Below, one piece after another: positions 43,128 to 52,806 of a DNA stretch of 64,000 nt. Position 1 is the first letter of the stretch; every line of letters starts with the position of its first letter. The stretch comes from Streptomyces zaomyceticus. GTDB taxonomy: Bacteria; Actinomycetota; Actinomycetes; Streptomycetales; Streptomycetaceae. Location of the stretch: the NCBI RefSeq assembly GCF_014656215.1, contig NZ_BNBZ01000016.1:120758-184757 (forward strand). Reading direction: 5' to 3'. The notes below the pieces were generated by a model. That model ran no database searches, was not told where the DNA came from, and was given only the letters and a program-made list of their open reading frames with translations. Made by a program: the position numbers and the translations under genes.

Positions 43128-44930
43128 GTGGCCGGGCGCATCGAGGATTACGCACTCATCGGAGACATGCAGACCGCCGCCCTGGTCTGCCGGGACGGCA
43201 GTGTCGACTGGCTGTGTCTCCCCCGATTCGACTCGCACGCGATCTTCGCCGGGCTCCTCGGCACCGAGGAACACGGATTCTGGCGGGTGGGCCCCGCCGG
43301 GCCCGCCGACGCCGAGCCCGCCCCGGCCGACCGGCGTCGCTACGTGGGCGACTCGCTGATCCTGGAATCCGAGTGGGACACGCCGCGCGGCACGGTCCGG
43401 GTGACCGACTTCATGCCGCCGCGCGACGGCGCCCCGCAGCTCATCCGGATCGTGGAGGGCGTCTCCGGCCGGGTGCGGATGCGCTCCTCGCTGCGGATGC
43501 GGTTCAGCTACGGCCGGATCGTGCCGTGGGTCCACAAGGTCGGCGAGCGGACGGTGGCCGTCGCGGGACCCGACTCCGTGTGGCTGGACACCGACGCCGA
43601 GACCCACGGCAAGGACCTCACCACCTACTCCGACTTCACCGTGAACCCCGGTGACCGGATCACCTTCACGATCTCCTGGCAGCCCTCCCACAAGGAGCCT
43701 CCGGCGCTCCCGGACCCCGAGGGCTCCCTGGAGGCGACCGCCGACTTCTGGCGCGAATGGGTCGAGCACTGCACCTACCACGGCCCCTACCGGGAGGCCG
43801 TGATCCGCTCCCTGATCACCCTGAAGGCGCTGACGTACGCGCCGACCGGCGGGATCGTGGCCGCGCCGACCACCTCGCTGCCCGAGGAGATCGGCGGCGT
43901 CCGCAACTGGGACTACCGCTACACCTGGCTCCGGGACGCGGCGATCACCCTCTCGTCGATGCTGCGCACCGGCTACCGCGAGGAGGCCCGCGCCTGGCGG
44001 GACTGGCTGCTCCGGGCGGTCGCGGGCGACCCGGAGAACCTCCAGATCATGTACGGCATCGCCGGCGAGCGGGAGCTCGGCGAGGCGGAGCTCGACTGGC
44101 TCCCGGGATACGAGAACTCCGGCCCGGTCCGGGTCGGCAACGGCGCCGCCAACCAGCTCCAGCTGGACGTCTACGGCGAGGTCACCGAGGCCCTCCACCT
44201 CGCGCACATGACCGGCCTCTCCCGGAACGACTACGCCTCGCTCCTCCAGATCAAGCTGATCAACTATCTGGAGAAGCACTGGGACCAGCCCGACGAGGGC
44301 ATCTGGGAGGTCCGCGGCCCGCGCCGCCACTTCGTCCACTCCAAGGTGATGGCCTGGGTGGCCGTCGACCGCACGATCAAGCTCATCGAGTCCGGGGACG
44401 CCGACGGCCCGCTGGAGCGCTGGCACGAGCTGCGCGACGAGATCCACCGGGACGTCTGCGAGAAGGGCTACGACCCGGAGCGGAACACCTTCACGCAGTC
44501 GTACGGCTCCAAGGAGCTGGACGCCTCGCTGCTGCTGATCCCGCAGATGGGTTTCCTGCCGCCGGACGACAAGCGGGTCATCGGCACGATCGAGGCGATC
44601 CAGCGCGAGCTGTCCACGGAGGACGGTTTCGTGCTGCGCTACCCGACCTCCGGCGAGGAGGCCGGGGTCGACGGCCTGGAGGGCGACGAGGGCGCGTTCC
44701 TGGCCTGCTCGTTCTGGCTGGCGGACGACCTGGCGATGATCGGCCGGGTCGACGAGGCGCGCTCGCTCTTCGAGCGGCTGCTCGGGCTCCGCAACGACCT
44801 CGGGCTGCTCGCCGAGGAGTGGGACCCGAGGCTCCAGCGACAGGTCGGCAACTTCCCGCAGGCCTTCAGCCACGTGCCGCTGATCGACACGGCGCTGCGC
44901 CTGACGGCCAGTGGGGCGTACGGCGGCTGA
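43128..44930 (+). CDS. Glycoside hydrolase family 15 protein (glucoamylase/trehalase-like)
   Basis: A 600-residue cytoplasmic GH15 enzyme with an (alpha/alpha)6 catalytic barrel. It opens RIEDYALIGDMQTAALVCRD, then SVDWLCLPRFDSHAIF, and contains NWDYRYTWLRDAAITL and FVHSKVMAWVAVDR. Similar mycobacterial proteins hydrolyse trehalose; others hydrolyse short glucans. I start at GTG 43128 because GGAG lies eight bases before it; an in-frame GTG at 43119 overlaps that site. No sugar gene is adjacent. The gene is divergent from pyrG. Confidence 0.9.
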   Translation: MAGRIEDYALIGDMQTAALVCRDGSVDWLCLPRFDSHAIFAGLLGTEEHGFWRVGPAGPADAEPAPADRRRYVGDSLILESEWDTPRGTVRVTDFMPPRDGAPQLIRIVEGVSGRVRMRSSLRMRFSYGRIVPWVHKVGERTVAVAGPDSVWLDTDAETHGKDLTTYSDFTVNPGDRITFTISWQPSHKEPPALPDPEGSLEATADFWREWVEHCTYHGPYREAVIRSLITLKALTYAPTGGIVAAPTTSLPEEIGGVRNWDYRYTWLRDAAITLSSMLRTGYREEARAWRDWLLRAVAGDPENLQIMYGIAGERELGEAELDWLPGYENSGPVRVGNGAANQLQLDVYGEVTEALHLAHMTGLSRNDYASLLQIKLINYLEKHWDQPDEGIWEVRGPRRHFVHSKVMAWVAVDRTIKLIESGDADGPLERWHELRDEIHRDVCEKGYDPERNTFTQSYGSKELDASLLLIPQMGFLPPDDKRVIGTIEAIQRELSTEDGFVLRYPTSGEEAGVDGLEGDEGAFLACSFWLADDLAMIGRVDEARSLFERLLGLRNDLGLLAEEWDPRLQRQVGNFPQAFSHVPLIDTALRLTASGAYGG

Positions 44931-45011
44931 GGGAGCCGCCCGGCACGCGCGGGACAGGCCCCGGACCTACGATGAAGGGGTCCTGTCCCCCCGTACGAAA
45001 GGGGGGTTCCC

Positions 45012-46394
45012 ATGGGCCCCCACATCTCCGAAAGCGCGCTGTCAGGGCTGGTCGAGGACCTCGCCGGCGAGGTGATCATCCCCGGTGACCCCGGCTACGA
45101 CGAGGCGCGCACCCTCCACAACGGCATGATCGACCACCGTCCCTCGGTGATCGCCCAGTGCGAGAGCCAGGCGGACGTGTCGAACGCGATCCTCTTCGGC
45201 CGCGCGTGCGACCTTCCGATCGCCGTGCGCGGCGGCGGCCACAGCGTCGCCGGGACCTCGGTGATCGACGGCTCGCTCGTGGTCGACCTGCGGCGGATGC
45301 ACACGGTCGTCGTGGACCCGGAGAACATGACGGTACGGGTCGGGGGCGGGGCGACGATGGGGCAGATGGACCACGCCTGCCAGCCCTTCCATGTCGCGAC
45401 CACCGGCGGGCGGGTCTCCACCACCGGGATCGGCGGCTTCACCCTGGGCGGCGGATCCGGCTGGCTGGAGCGGAAGTTCGGTCTGGCCAGCGACAACCTG
45501 CTGGCCGCCGATCTGATCACGGCCGAGGGGAAGCACGTCCGCACGAGCGCGGAGGAGCACCCGGAGCTGTTCTGGGCGCTGCACGGCGGCGGCGGCAACT
45601 TCGGCGTGGCGACCTCGCTGACGCTGCGGCTGCACGAGCTGCCCCGGATGAGCGTCGTGATGCTGTTCTTCCTGCCCGACGACGCGCCCGAGGTGGTCCG
45701 CGCCTTCCGGGACATCGCGGAGTCCGCGCCGGACGAGGTGGGCGGCGGAACGATCTACCTGCCCGCGCCGCCCGAGCCGTTCGTGCCGCCGGAGCTGGTC
45801 GGCAGGCTGGTCTGCGGGACGCTGCTCACGTACGCCGGTCCGGTCGAGGAGGTGCGGGAGCTCGCGGCGCCGCTGTTCGCCCTGAAGCCGGTGATCGAGA
45901 TCGTCACGGACATCCCGTACGCGGAGCTGCAGTCCATGCTCGACGACCCGCCCGGACTGCGGAACTACTGGTCGGCGGAGTATCTGACGGCATTCCCGGA
46001 CGAGGCCGTGGACGTGTTCTGCGACCGTGGCGCGGCGATCCCGCTGCCCGCGGCCACCCAGCACGTGCTGTTCATGCAGGGCGGTGCGGTGGCGGCCGGG
46101 GCCGGGCCGTATCCGCAGCCGTGGCGCACCGCGCCCTGGGCCGTGCACCCGTTCGCGACCTGGGAGGACCCGGCGATGGACGAGGCCGAGATCCAGTGGG
46201 TCCGTGACGTGCGGGCCGACGCGCGGCCGTGGGCGATCGACGCCGTGTACCTGAACTTCGTCGGCGCCGAGGGCGAGCAGCGGGTGGTCTCCTCCTTCGG
46301 CGAGGAGAACTACCGCCGGCTGGCGGCGGTCAAGGCCACGTACGACCCCGAGAACGTCTTCCACTTCAACCACAACATCGTCCCGGCCGCCTGA
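45012..46394 (+). CDS. FAD-linked oxidase with BBE domain
   Basis: A 460-residue flavoenzyme of the berberine-bridge-like (PCMH) family. The flavin-attachment segment is AVRGGGHSVAGTSV, with His for 8-alpha linkage, then GRVSTTGIGGFTLGGGSGW and KFGLASDNLLAADLITAEG. The second, cysteine-linked attachment (usually a Cys in that GR loop) is absent, so it is likely mono-covalent. The end DPENVFHFNHNIVP is the BBE signature. ATG 45012 follows GGGGGG. It is convergent with the amine oxidase gene, 30 bp apart. Confidence 0.88.
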   Translation: MGPHISESALSGLVEDLAGEVIIPGDPGYDEARTLHNGMIDHRPSVIAQCESQADVSNAILFGRACDLPIAVRGGGHSVAGTSVIDGSLVVDLRRMHTVVVDPENMTVRVGGGATMGQMDHACQPFHVATTGGRVSTTGIGGFTLGGGSGWLERKFGLASDNLLAADLITAEGKHVRTSAEEHPELFWALHGGGGNFGVATSLTLRLHELPRMSVVMLFFLPDDAPEVVRAFRDIAESAPDEVGGGTIYLPAPPEPFVPPELVGRLVCGTLLTYAGPVEEVRELAAPLFALKPVIEIVTDIPYAELQSMLDDPPGLRNYWSAEYLTAFPDEAVDVFCDRGAAIPLPAATQHVLFMQGGAVAAGAGPYPQPWRTAPWAVHPFATWEDPAMDEAEIQWVRDVRADARPWAIDAVYLNFVGAEGEQRVVSSFGEENYRRLAAVKATYDPENVFHFNHNIVPAA

Positions 46395-46424
46395 GCGGCC
46401 GGGACGATCACCCGCCGCCCGGGC

Positions 46425-48065
46425 TCACCGCAGCGCGTCGATCACCTCCCGGGCGGCGCGCTCGCCCTCCGTGGCCCCGCCTTCCATGAAGCCCTGGAAG
46501 TCGTAGCTGCAGTGTTCGCCGCCGATGTGCACATTGCCCTGGGCGGTTCCCTCGTACCCGGCGTAGCGGTGGAGGTAGCCGACCGGCCAACAGGAGTACG
46601 CGCCCAGCGCGTAGGGGCTCCGGTGCCAGGCGGACAGCTGGGCGCGCCCCGTGTAGGCCCGTGAGGTGCCGGGGAAGAAGGCGTCGATGCCCGCGAGGTG
46701 ACGACCGACGAGGGTCCGTACGTACGGGTCGGACTCGGTGGAGAACGGTTCCGCGGGAGTGAGCGAGCGGGCGAGGCTGCCGCCGCCGTACTGGAGGAGG
46801 ATGCCGCCGGTCCCGCCCTGGATCTTGGTGGTGTCCCAGGTCTGCTGGACCTCGGTGTCGGTGAAGCAGTCGCCGGCCGAGACGCCCGGCCAGGTGCCGG
46901 TGCCGCGCCACGGGCGGGTGCCGAACTGCATGTTGAGCTTGGTGCAGTGGCCCATCCGCGCGTCCCGCAGCAGGTTCCCCATCAGCGGGTCGAACCCGGC
47001 CCGGGACAGGTCGAGCTGCTTGAGGACGGGCAGCGGGAGGCAGAGGACCGTGTGGTCGGTGGTGACGGTGCGGGTGGCACCGGCCTCGGTGAAGGTCAGC
47101 GTCTGTGTGCCGTCGGCGTTGGCACGTACGGCGGTCAGGGACCAGCCGTGGCGGAGGGTGCCGGGGGCGAGTGCCCCGGCGATGGCGTTCGGGAGCCGGT
47201 CGTTGCCGCCGACGATGTGGTATCGCTCGTTGGACAGGCCCCAGACGTTGAAGTTGCCCGGATTGGTCTGGTAGCCCATGAGCAGTACCAGGGCGAGCGA
47301 GGACTGTTCGGTGGTGTCGGCGCCGTACTCGACGTTGTAGGCGACGTCGAGGAAGCGGCCGAGGGGCGAGGAGTGCCCACCGGGCACCCGGCTCTCGATC
47401 CACTCGTACACCGACATCTCGTCCAGCGCGGTGCCGGTGGGCGTGGTCCGGTTCCAGTACACCTCCCCCGCCTCCGAGAGGTCCCGGCGCAGCGACTGGT
47501 AGACGGCGTTGAAGTCCTCGTCGGCCCGGTGGCGCGGGTAGTACGCGCCGTTGAACCAGAGGACCTCCTCCGCGCCGTTGGGCCCGCCGCCGAGGAAGTC
47601 CTCGGTGTCCAGGTCGAAGCGGCGGCAGAGCTCCAGCATCTTCTTGTGGCTGGTGTCGATCAGCTCACCGCCGATCTCGGAGGTCTGTCCGTACGCCCAG
47701 TGGGCGCGCTGGGTCCACATGCGGCCGCCGACCCGTGAGGGGTTCGCCTCGTAGAGCACCGGCTTCAGGCCGGCGTCCTGGAGGGTGAGGGCGGCGGTGA
47801 GGCCGGAGATGCCGGCGCCGACGACGGCGACCCGGGCGGTGGTCCTGACCGGCGGGTCGGGGACGGCGGCGCGGGCGGGCACGGCTCCGCCCAGGCCGGT
47901 ACCGGCGGCGACGCCGGCGGCGGCCGCGTACAGGAGGAGCGAGCGGCGTCCGGGGGCGTCGGCTCTCATGCCCCTCAGTTCGTCGACGGGCAGCTTGAGC
48001 CGTCGGGCGTCGGCGTGCTCGGCGGCGAGGGATTTCAGGAGGTGCATCGGGTTGGTGCGTGCCAT
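46425..48065 (-). CDS. Flavin monoamine oxidase, Tat-type signal
   Basis: A 546-residue FAD amine oxidase. Residues 35-65 look like a Tat signal (GRRSLLLYAAAAGVAAG then ARAA), so it acts outside or at the membrane. FAD site VAVVGAGISGLTAALTLQDA at about 78, GGRMWTQRAHW and the C-terminal NVHIGGEHCSYDFQGFMEGG complete the amine-oxidase family set. It oxidises a primary amine to aldehyde, ammonia and peroxide. The signal starts unusually late (an N-terminal ~35-residue preface). The APC permease gene follows 61 bp upstream on the same strand, so substrate import and oxidation are plausibly linked. Confidence 0.88.
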   Translation of the reverse strand: MARTNPMHLLKSLAAEHADARRLKLPVDELRGMRADAPGRRSLLLYAAAAGVAAGTGLGGAVPARAAVPDPPVRTTARVAVVGAGISGLTAALTLQDAGLKPVLYEANPSRVGGRMWTQRAHWAYGQTSEIGGELIDTSHKKMLELCRRFDLDTEDFLGGGPNGAEEVLWFNGAYYPRHRADEDFNAVYQSLRRDLSEAGEVYWNRTTPTGTALDEMSVYEWIESRVPGGHSSPLGRFLDVAYNVEYGADTTEQSSLALVLLMGYQTNPGNFNVWGLSNERYHIVGGNDRLPNAIAGALAPGTLRHGWSLTAVRANADGTQTLTFTEAGATRTVTTDHTVLCLPLPVLKQLDLSRAGFDPLMGNLLRDARMGHCTKLNMQFGTRPWRGTGTWPGVSAGDCFTDTEVQQTWDTTKIQGGTGGILLQYGGGSLARSLTPAEPFSTESDPYVRTLVGRHLAGIDAFFPGTSRAYTGRAQLSAWHRSPYALGAYSCWPVGYLHRYAGYEGTAQGNVHIGGEHCSYDFQGFMEGGATEGERAAREVIDALR

Positions 48066-48126
48066 GGGGCTCTCCTGGGGCTGGAAGGAAGATCTCCGCT
48101 CCGGGTACGGGAGCGCGTCGGGGAAC

Positions 48127-49641
48127 TCAGCTCCGGGGTACGGGAGCGGGGGCGGGTGCCTCTTCGGCGGGGCGCTCGGCGGCGTCCTCCAGCACGATCC
48201 GGCCGATGATCTCGTAGCGCTCGGGCCGCTTGGCCCTGAGGTGGAGGCCGAGGCCGAGGCCGCCGAAGAAGACCGCGCCGACGATCCAGGGGATCGCCTC
48301 GAAGAAGAGCGAGTCGGCGGCGAGACCGGCCGCCGTCTCCATGTTCATGATCAGCAGCACGACGACGGCGATCATGCCGACGCCGCCGAGGAGCGGGGCG
48401 GTGAAGGTCCTGAACCAGTGCCGGTCCTCCGGGTGGTTCTTCCGGAAGTAGCCGATGACGGCGAAGGAGCAGAGGGTCTGGACGATGAGGATCGCCATCG
48501 TGCCGAGGATCGCGAGCAGGGTGTAGAGGTGGATGTACGGGTCCTGACCGGTGATCCAGAAGGCGCCGACGAGCAGGACGGCTGTCGCGGTCTGCACGTA
48601 CGAGGCGATGTACGGCGAGCCGTGCCTCACGTGCGTCCGGCCGAGCGCGGGGTGGAGGAAGCCCTCGCGGCCGATCGCGTACAGATAGCGGGAGGCGCAC
48701 TGGTGGAAGGCCATGCCGCAGGCGAAGGAGCCGGTGAGCAGCAGCCATTGGAAGGCGTCGACGGCCCAGGCGCCGATGAAGGTCTGCGTGGGCGCGAAGA
48801 ACAGGTCGAGCGGTGAGGCGGAGGAGGACAGTCTCACCGATCCGGCGAGGCCGTTCCCGGCGATCGTCATCCAGGACACGTAGATGTAGAAGACGCCGAC
48901 GCCGATGACCGAGATCAGGGTGGCGCGGGGGATGACCCGCTTGGGGTCGCGGGACTCCTCCCCGTACATCGCGGTGGACTCGAATCCGACCCAGGACCAG
49001 AAGGCGAAGAAGAGGCCGAGGCCGGCGGAGGTGCCGGTGAAGGCGTTCGCGGGGTTGATCGGCTCGACGGGGATGCCCTCGGGCCCGCCGCCGGCGATCA
49101 GGACGGCGGTGGCGACCGCGAAGAGGACGGCGATCTCGGCGACCAGCATGACGCCGAGCGCCTTGGCGGTCAGGTTGATGTCGAAGTACGAGAGGACCGC
49201 GGTGACCGTCAGCATGACCGCCGCGTACAGGATCCACGGAATGTCGACGCCGAACTGATCGGCGACCGTCGTCTTGGCGAAGTACGCGAAGACGCCGACG
49301 ATCGAGGCCTCGAAGACGACGTACGCGAGGACGGCGAGCATGCCGGAGGCCATTCCCGCGATCCTGCCGAGGCCGTGCGAGATGTAGCCGTAGAAGGCGC
49401 CGGCGGCCGTGATCCGCTTGGCCATGGCGACGTAGCCGACCGAGAAGACGGTCAGGACGAGCGTCGCGAAGAGGTATCCGGCGGGGGCGCCGGTGCCGTT
49501 GCCGAAGCCGACGGCGATGGGGAGGTTGCCGGTCATCGCGGTGATCGGGGCCGCGGTGGCGACGGCCATGAAGACGACGCCGACCAGCCCGACGGAGTTC
49601 GCCTTGAGCCGGTGGACCTCTGGGGTGGGGTTCTCTGCCAT
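48127..49641 (-). CDS. APC-superfamily amino acid/amine permease
   Basis: A 504-residue permease with about 12 transmembrane segments. TM1 starts SVGLVGVVFMAVATAAPITA with the unwound GxG-like region, then GFGNGTGAPAGYLFATLVLT, and GLGLFFAFWSWVGFESTAMY in TM6 (typical GFE site). A soluble acidic tail with PAEEAPAPAP closes it. ATG at 49641. It is the first gene of a unit with the amine oxidase, facing the PucR regulator. The likely cargo is an amine, polyamine or amino acid. Confidence 0.88.
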   Translation of the reverse strand: MAENPTPEVHRLKANSVGLVGVVFMAVATAAPITAMTGNLPIAVGFGNGTGAPAGYLFATLVLTVFSVGYVAMAKRITAAGAFYGYISHGLGRIAGMASGMLAVLAYVVFEASIVGVFAYFAKTTVADQFGVDIPWILYAAVMLTVTAVLSYFDINLTAKALGVMLVAEIAVLFAVATAVLIAGGGPEGIPVEPINPANAFTGTSAGLGLFFAFWSWVGFESTAMYGEESRDPKRVIPRATLISVIGVGVFYIYVSWMTIAGNGLAGSVRLSSSASPLDLFFAPTQTFIGAWAVDAFQWLLLTGSFACGMAFHQCASRYLYAIGREGFLHPALGRTHVRHGSPYIASYVQTATAVLLVGAFWITGQDPYIHLYTLLAILGTMAILIVQTLCSFAVIGYFRKNHPEDRHWFRTFTAPLLGGVGMIAVVVLLIMNMETAAGLAADSLFFEAIPWIVGAVFFGGLGLGLHLRAKRPERYEIIGRIVLEDAAERPAEEAPAPAPVPRS

Positions 49642-49788
49642 GCCGCGAGAGCATCCTCGCGAGTGACGTAGGCCACAATCGACAGGGGGTCACACAATTC
49701 CCGCGAGGGGACGACGAGTTGTCGCCCCCGTGTACGAACTGTCGGGTCCCGTGACCGTGGGGTGATGTCGCCGGAACACGGACGCGGG

Positions 49789-49794
49789 TAGCGT
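49789..49794 (+). promoter_or_regulatory. -10 element for a probable leaderless PucR mRNA
   Basis: TAGCGT fits TANNNT and ends eight bases before ATG 49803, with no SD between. The 161-bp gap 49642-49802 is the shared control region of the regulator and the permease-oxidase unit. Confidence 0.45.
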
Positions 49795-49802
49795 CCGGCC
49801 CC

Positions 49803-51431
49803 ATGGACAATCAGGGCGGGATCACCGTGCAGCGGGCCCTCGAACTCCCGGGCCTGCGCGGCGGGCTCCCGGAGGTCGTCGCGGGCGCGGACCGGCTGCA
49901 CCGCACGGTGCGCTGGGTGCACGCGGGCGAGGTGCCGAACATCGCGTCGCTGCTCAAGGGCGGCGAGCTGCTGCTGACCACGGGCCTCGGACTCGGCACC
50001 AGGCCGGCCGAACAGCGGGCCTTCGTACGGCGCCTCGCCGACCGGGGGATCGCCGCGCTCGTCGTCGAGCTGGGACCACGCTTCGCCCGCCTCCCGGCGA
50101 CGATAGTGGAGACCGCGAGGGCCGCCGGACTGCCGCTGGTGCAGCTGCACCGCGAGGTCCCCTTCGTGGCCGTGACCGAGGAGATCCACACCGAGATCGT
50201 CAACGGCCACTACGCGCTCCTCCGGCAGGCCGAGGAGGTCCACCGGCAGTGCACGGAGGCCCTGCTCGGGGGCGGCGGGGTCCCGCAGGTCCTGCGCATC
50301 CTCTCGGACTTCGCCGCCAATCCCGTCTTCCTGGAGACGGCCGACGGACAGCTGCTGTACGCGGCGGGCACCGAGTCCGCGCCCGCCGACCCGCTCCAGG
50401 TGTGGGACGGGCTGCGCGGCCAGCGGGCCGCCCGCGAGTCCGGCCCGCCGACCGGCACGGTCCTGGTCGACGTGCCCGGCGGCGGCCCCGGCACGTCCTC
50501 GGTGCGGGCCCGTCTCGTCCTGCTCTCGGTCTCCGGCGCCCTCTCCCCCGTGCACCGCATGGCGGCCGAACGCGCGGCCGGGCTCCTCGCGGTCGTCCTC
50601 ATGCAGGCACGGCAGGAGGAGGAGCTGGCCGCGCGCGGCCGGGGCGACTTCCTGACGGACCTGGCGGAGGGCCGGATCACGGCCGAGGACGCCCCGGCGC
50701 AGGCCCGGGTCCTCGGCTTCAAGCCGGGCGACGGCCCGCTGCTGCCGGTGGTGATGCGTCTGGCCTCGGAGCTCTCCCCGTCCGGGAACTGGGCTCTGCT
50801 CGCCCGCGCGGTGCTGGAGGAACTGGCCTCCGTGGGAGTCCCGGTCCTCCTGGGCGTCCGGCCGGTCGAGGGGCGGGTGCCGCTGCTGCTCGGCCTGCGC
50901 TCGGAATCGGAGCGCACCGCGGTCGCGGACCGGGTCGCGGCGGCGCTCCGCGCGGGCGTGGAACGGGCCGGTCTGGAACGCGCCGGGGCGCACCCGCCGG
51001 TGGTCGTGGTGGGGGTGGCGGGCAGCTGGGCGGCGGCCTCGGCGGGCCTGCGGCACGCGGCGGAGACGGCGACGGCCGCGCAGGGCCTCTCGGACCTGCC
51101 CTGGTACGACGCCCGGCGCCTCGACATCGACCTGCTGCTGTGGCGGCTGCACTTCCACGGGGACACGGTCCTGGCGGCGTTCGTGGACCGCGCGATCGGG
51201 CCCCTGCGGGACCACGACCGCACGTCCCGCCCGCCGCTCCTGCCGACCCTGGAGACGTATCTGGCGCACGCGGGCCGCAAGGCGGAGACGGCCCGGGAAC
51301 TCCATCTCAACCGTCAGACGCTCTACAACCGGCTGGCCCGCATCTCGGAGCTCCTGGGCACGGATCTGGACGACCCGCAGACGGTTCTGGCCCTGTCCCT
51401 GGCCCTGAGAGCCCGCCGCCACACGCCGTAG
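49803..51431 (+). CDS. PucR-family transcriptional regulator
   Basis: A 542-residue regulator. Residues 1-160 are a PucR N-terminal domain (LELPGLRGGLPEVVAGADRL, HRTVRWVHAGEVPNIASLL, GGELLLTTGLGL), then a GAF-like middle (FLETADGQLLYAAGTES). The C-terminal HTH_30 is YLAHAGRKAETARELHLNRQ with QTLYNRLARI. PucR proteins activate purine, polyamine or amino-acid catabolism. Divergent orientation to the permease and oxidase supports control of that amine pathway. Complete length. Confidence 0.88.
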   Translation: MDNQGGITVQRALELPGLRGGLPEVVAGADRLHRTVRWVHAGEVPNIASLLKGGELLLTTGLGLGTRPAEQRAFVRRLADRGIAALVVELGPRFARLPATIVETARAAGLPLVQLHREVPFVAVTEEIHTEIVNGHYALLRQAEEVHRQCTEALLGGGGVPQVLRILSDFAANPVFLETADGQLLYAAGTESAPADPLQVWDGLRGQRAARESGPPTGTVLVDVPGGGPGTSSVRARLVLLSVSGALSPVHRMAAERAAGLLAVVLMQARQEEELAARGRGDFLTDLAEGRITAEDAPAQARVLGFKPGDGPLLPVVMRLASELSPSGNWALLARAVLEELASVGVPVLLGVRPVEGRVPLLLGLRSESERTAVADRVAAALRAGVERAGLERAGAHPPVVVVGVAGSWAAASAGLRHAAETATAAQGLSDLPWYDARRLDIDLLLWRLHFHGDTVLAAFVDRAIGPLRDHDRTSRPPLLPTLETYLAHAGRKAETARELHLNRQTLYNRLARISELLGTDLDDPQTVLALSLALRARRHTP

Positions 51432-51596
51432 GGGTTCCCCCGCCCCAGCCGACCGCTCCCGCCGGCCGTACCCGTCGGCCCTGCCCGTCGCCCGTACCCG
51501 CCCCGCTCCGCCCCGCGGTCCTCCCCCTCGCGGGCGGTCGTCCACCGGGGCGGGGACGGGGCGCCACCGGGAGCACCCGGCACCGAGGAGCGGGCG

Positions 51597-52697
51597 CTAC
51601 CGCCCCACCAACTCGTCGTACACGCTCAGCACATGCGCCACCGTCTCGTCCTCCGTGGGCCAGGACCGCGCCTGCACCCGTCCGGCCGCCGCGAGATCCA
51701 TCCGCCGCTCCACGTCCTCCAGCAGCCCGCGCACCGCCCCGGCCAGCGCTTCCGCGTCCCCGTACGGCACCAGCTCCGCGGCGTCCCCCACGAGTTCCGG
51801 TACGCCCCCGACCGCCGTGGCGACGAGCGGCACGCCGAGCCGCAGGGCCTCCTGGGCCAGCAGGGACCGCGCCTCCCACCGGGACGGCAGCACCGCCACA
51901 TCCGCCGCCGCGAGCAGTTCGGCGACATCCTCACGGCGTCCGATCAGCCGCACCGGCAGACCCTCGGCCGCGATCCGCCGCTGCAACGCGGCCCGTTCGC
52001 GCCCCTCGCCCGCGATCACGAGCAGCGGCTGCGGATCGAGCTCCCGCCACGACCTCGCCGCGTCGAGCAGCGTCCGGTATCCCCGCCCCCGTTCGAGCGC
52101 GCCGACCGCCATCAGCAACGGCCGGTCGACGGCGCCGAGTTCGGCCCTCGCCTTGCCGTCGTGGAGGCATACGGGTCCGCGGGCGGCCGGCACCGTGACG
52201 GGCGCGAGCCGGGCGTCCCGGGCACCCCTCCGCCGGGCCCGGTCGACCAGCTCGGAGGACGTGCCGAGGACAACGGTCGCGGCCCGCACGGTCCTTCGTT
52301 CGAGAAGGCGCAGCATCCCGCCCCCGGCCCCGTCCACATGGACCCGGCTGTCCCAGGTCGTCACGAGCGGCGCGCGGCCGCCTCCGCCCGGACCGCCCGT
52401 GCGGCCGGACAGCGCGAGCGCGGCCCGTACGGACGCGGGCAGGCCGTGCGCGTGGACCACGTCGGCGCCGATGCAGGCGTTGCGGAGGGCGGTGACCGTG
52501 GCGGGATCGCCGAGGCGCGGCAGCGGCACGAAGTGCGCGCCGGCACCCAGATAGTCGTAGACGCGGTCGAGTTCGGCCGGGGCGCACACGGTCACCCGCA
52601 CGCCCCTCGCCACCAGCCCCGAGGCAAGTGATCGGACGTGAGCGCTGCTGCCCGCGCTGCCGCCGCCCAGCACTTGGACCGTACGGAGCTGTGTCAC
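51597..52697 (-). CDS. GT4-like glycosyltransferase
   Basis: A 366-residue GT-B enzyme. N-terminal VLGGGSAGSSAHVRSLASGL with acceptor-binding loops, then VVHAHGLPASVRA. C-terminal LMAVGALERGRGYRTLLDAA, LLVIAGEGRERAALQRRIAA and EX7E loop WEARSLLAQEALRLGVP. A donor nucleotide sugar is expected. Start GTG 52697. It lies 109 bp after the MraY/WecA-like gene on the same strand, so it may extend the lipid carrier product of that enzyme. The acceptor is unknown. Confidence 0.82.
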   Translation of the reverse strand: MTQLRTVQVLGGGSAGSSAHVRSLASGLVARGVRVTVCAPAELDRVYDYLGAGAHFVPLPRLGDPATVTALRNACIGADVVHAHGLPASVRAALALSGRTGGPGGGGRAPLVTTWDSRVHVDGAGGGMLRLLERRTVRAATVVLGTSSELVDRARRRGARDARLAPVTVPAARGPVCLHDGKARAELGAVDRPLLMAVGALERGRGYRTLLDAARSWRELDPQPLLVIAGEGRERAALQRRIAAEGLPVRLIGRREDVAELLAAADVAVLPSRWEARSLLAQEALRLGVPLVATAVGGVPELVGDAAELVPYGDAEALAGAVRGLLEDVERRMDLAAAGRVQARSWPTEDETVAHVLSVYDELVGR

Positions 52698-52806
52698 GCG
52701 CCCAAGGATGCCAGTCCGCGTCCCCGACCGTACGCACGTTCCGGCACCGAAGTGGCGTCGTTCCCCTGTACGGAAGGCGTACGGCTCCGGGACTCACCCC
52801 ACGGGT

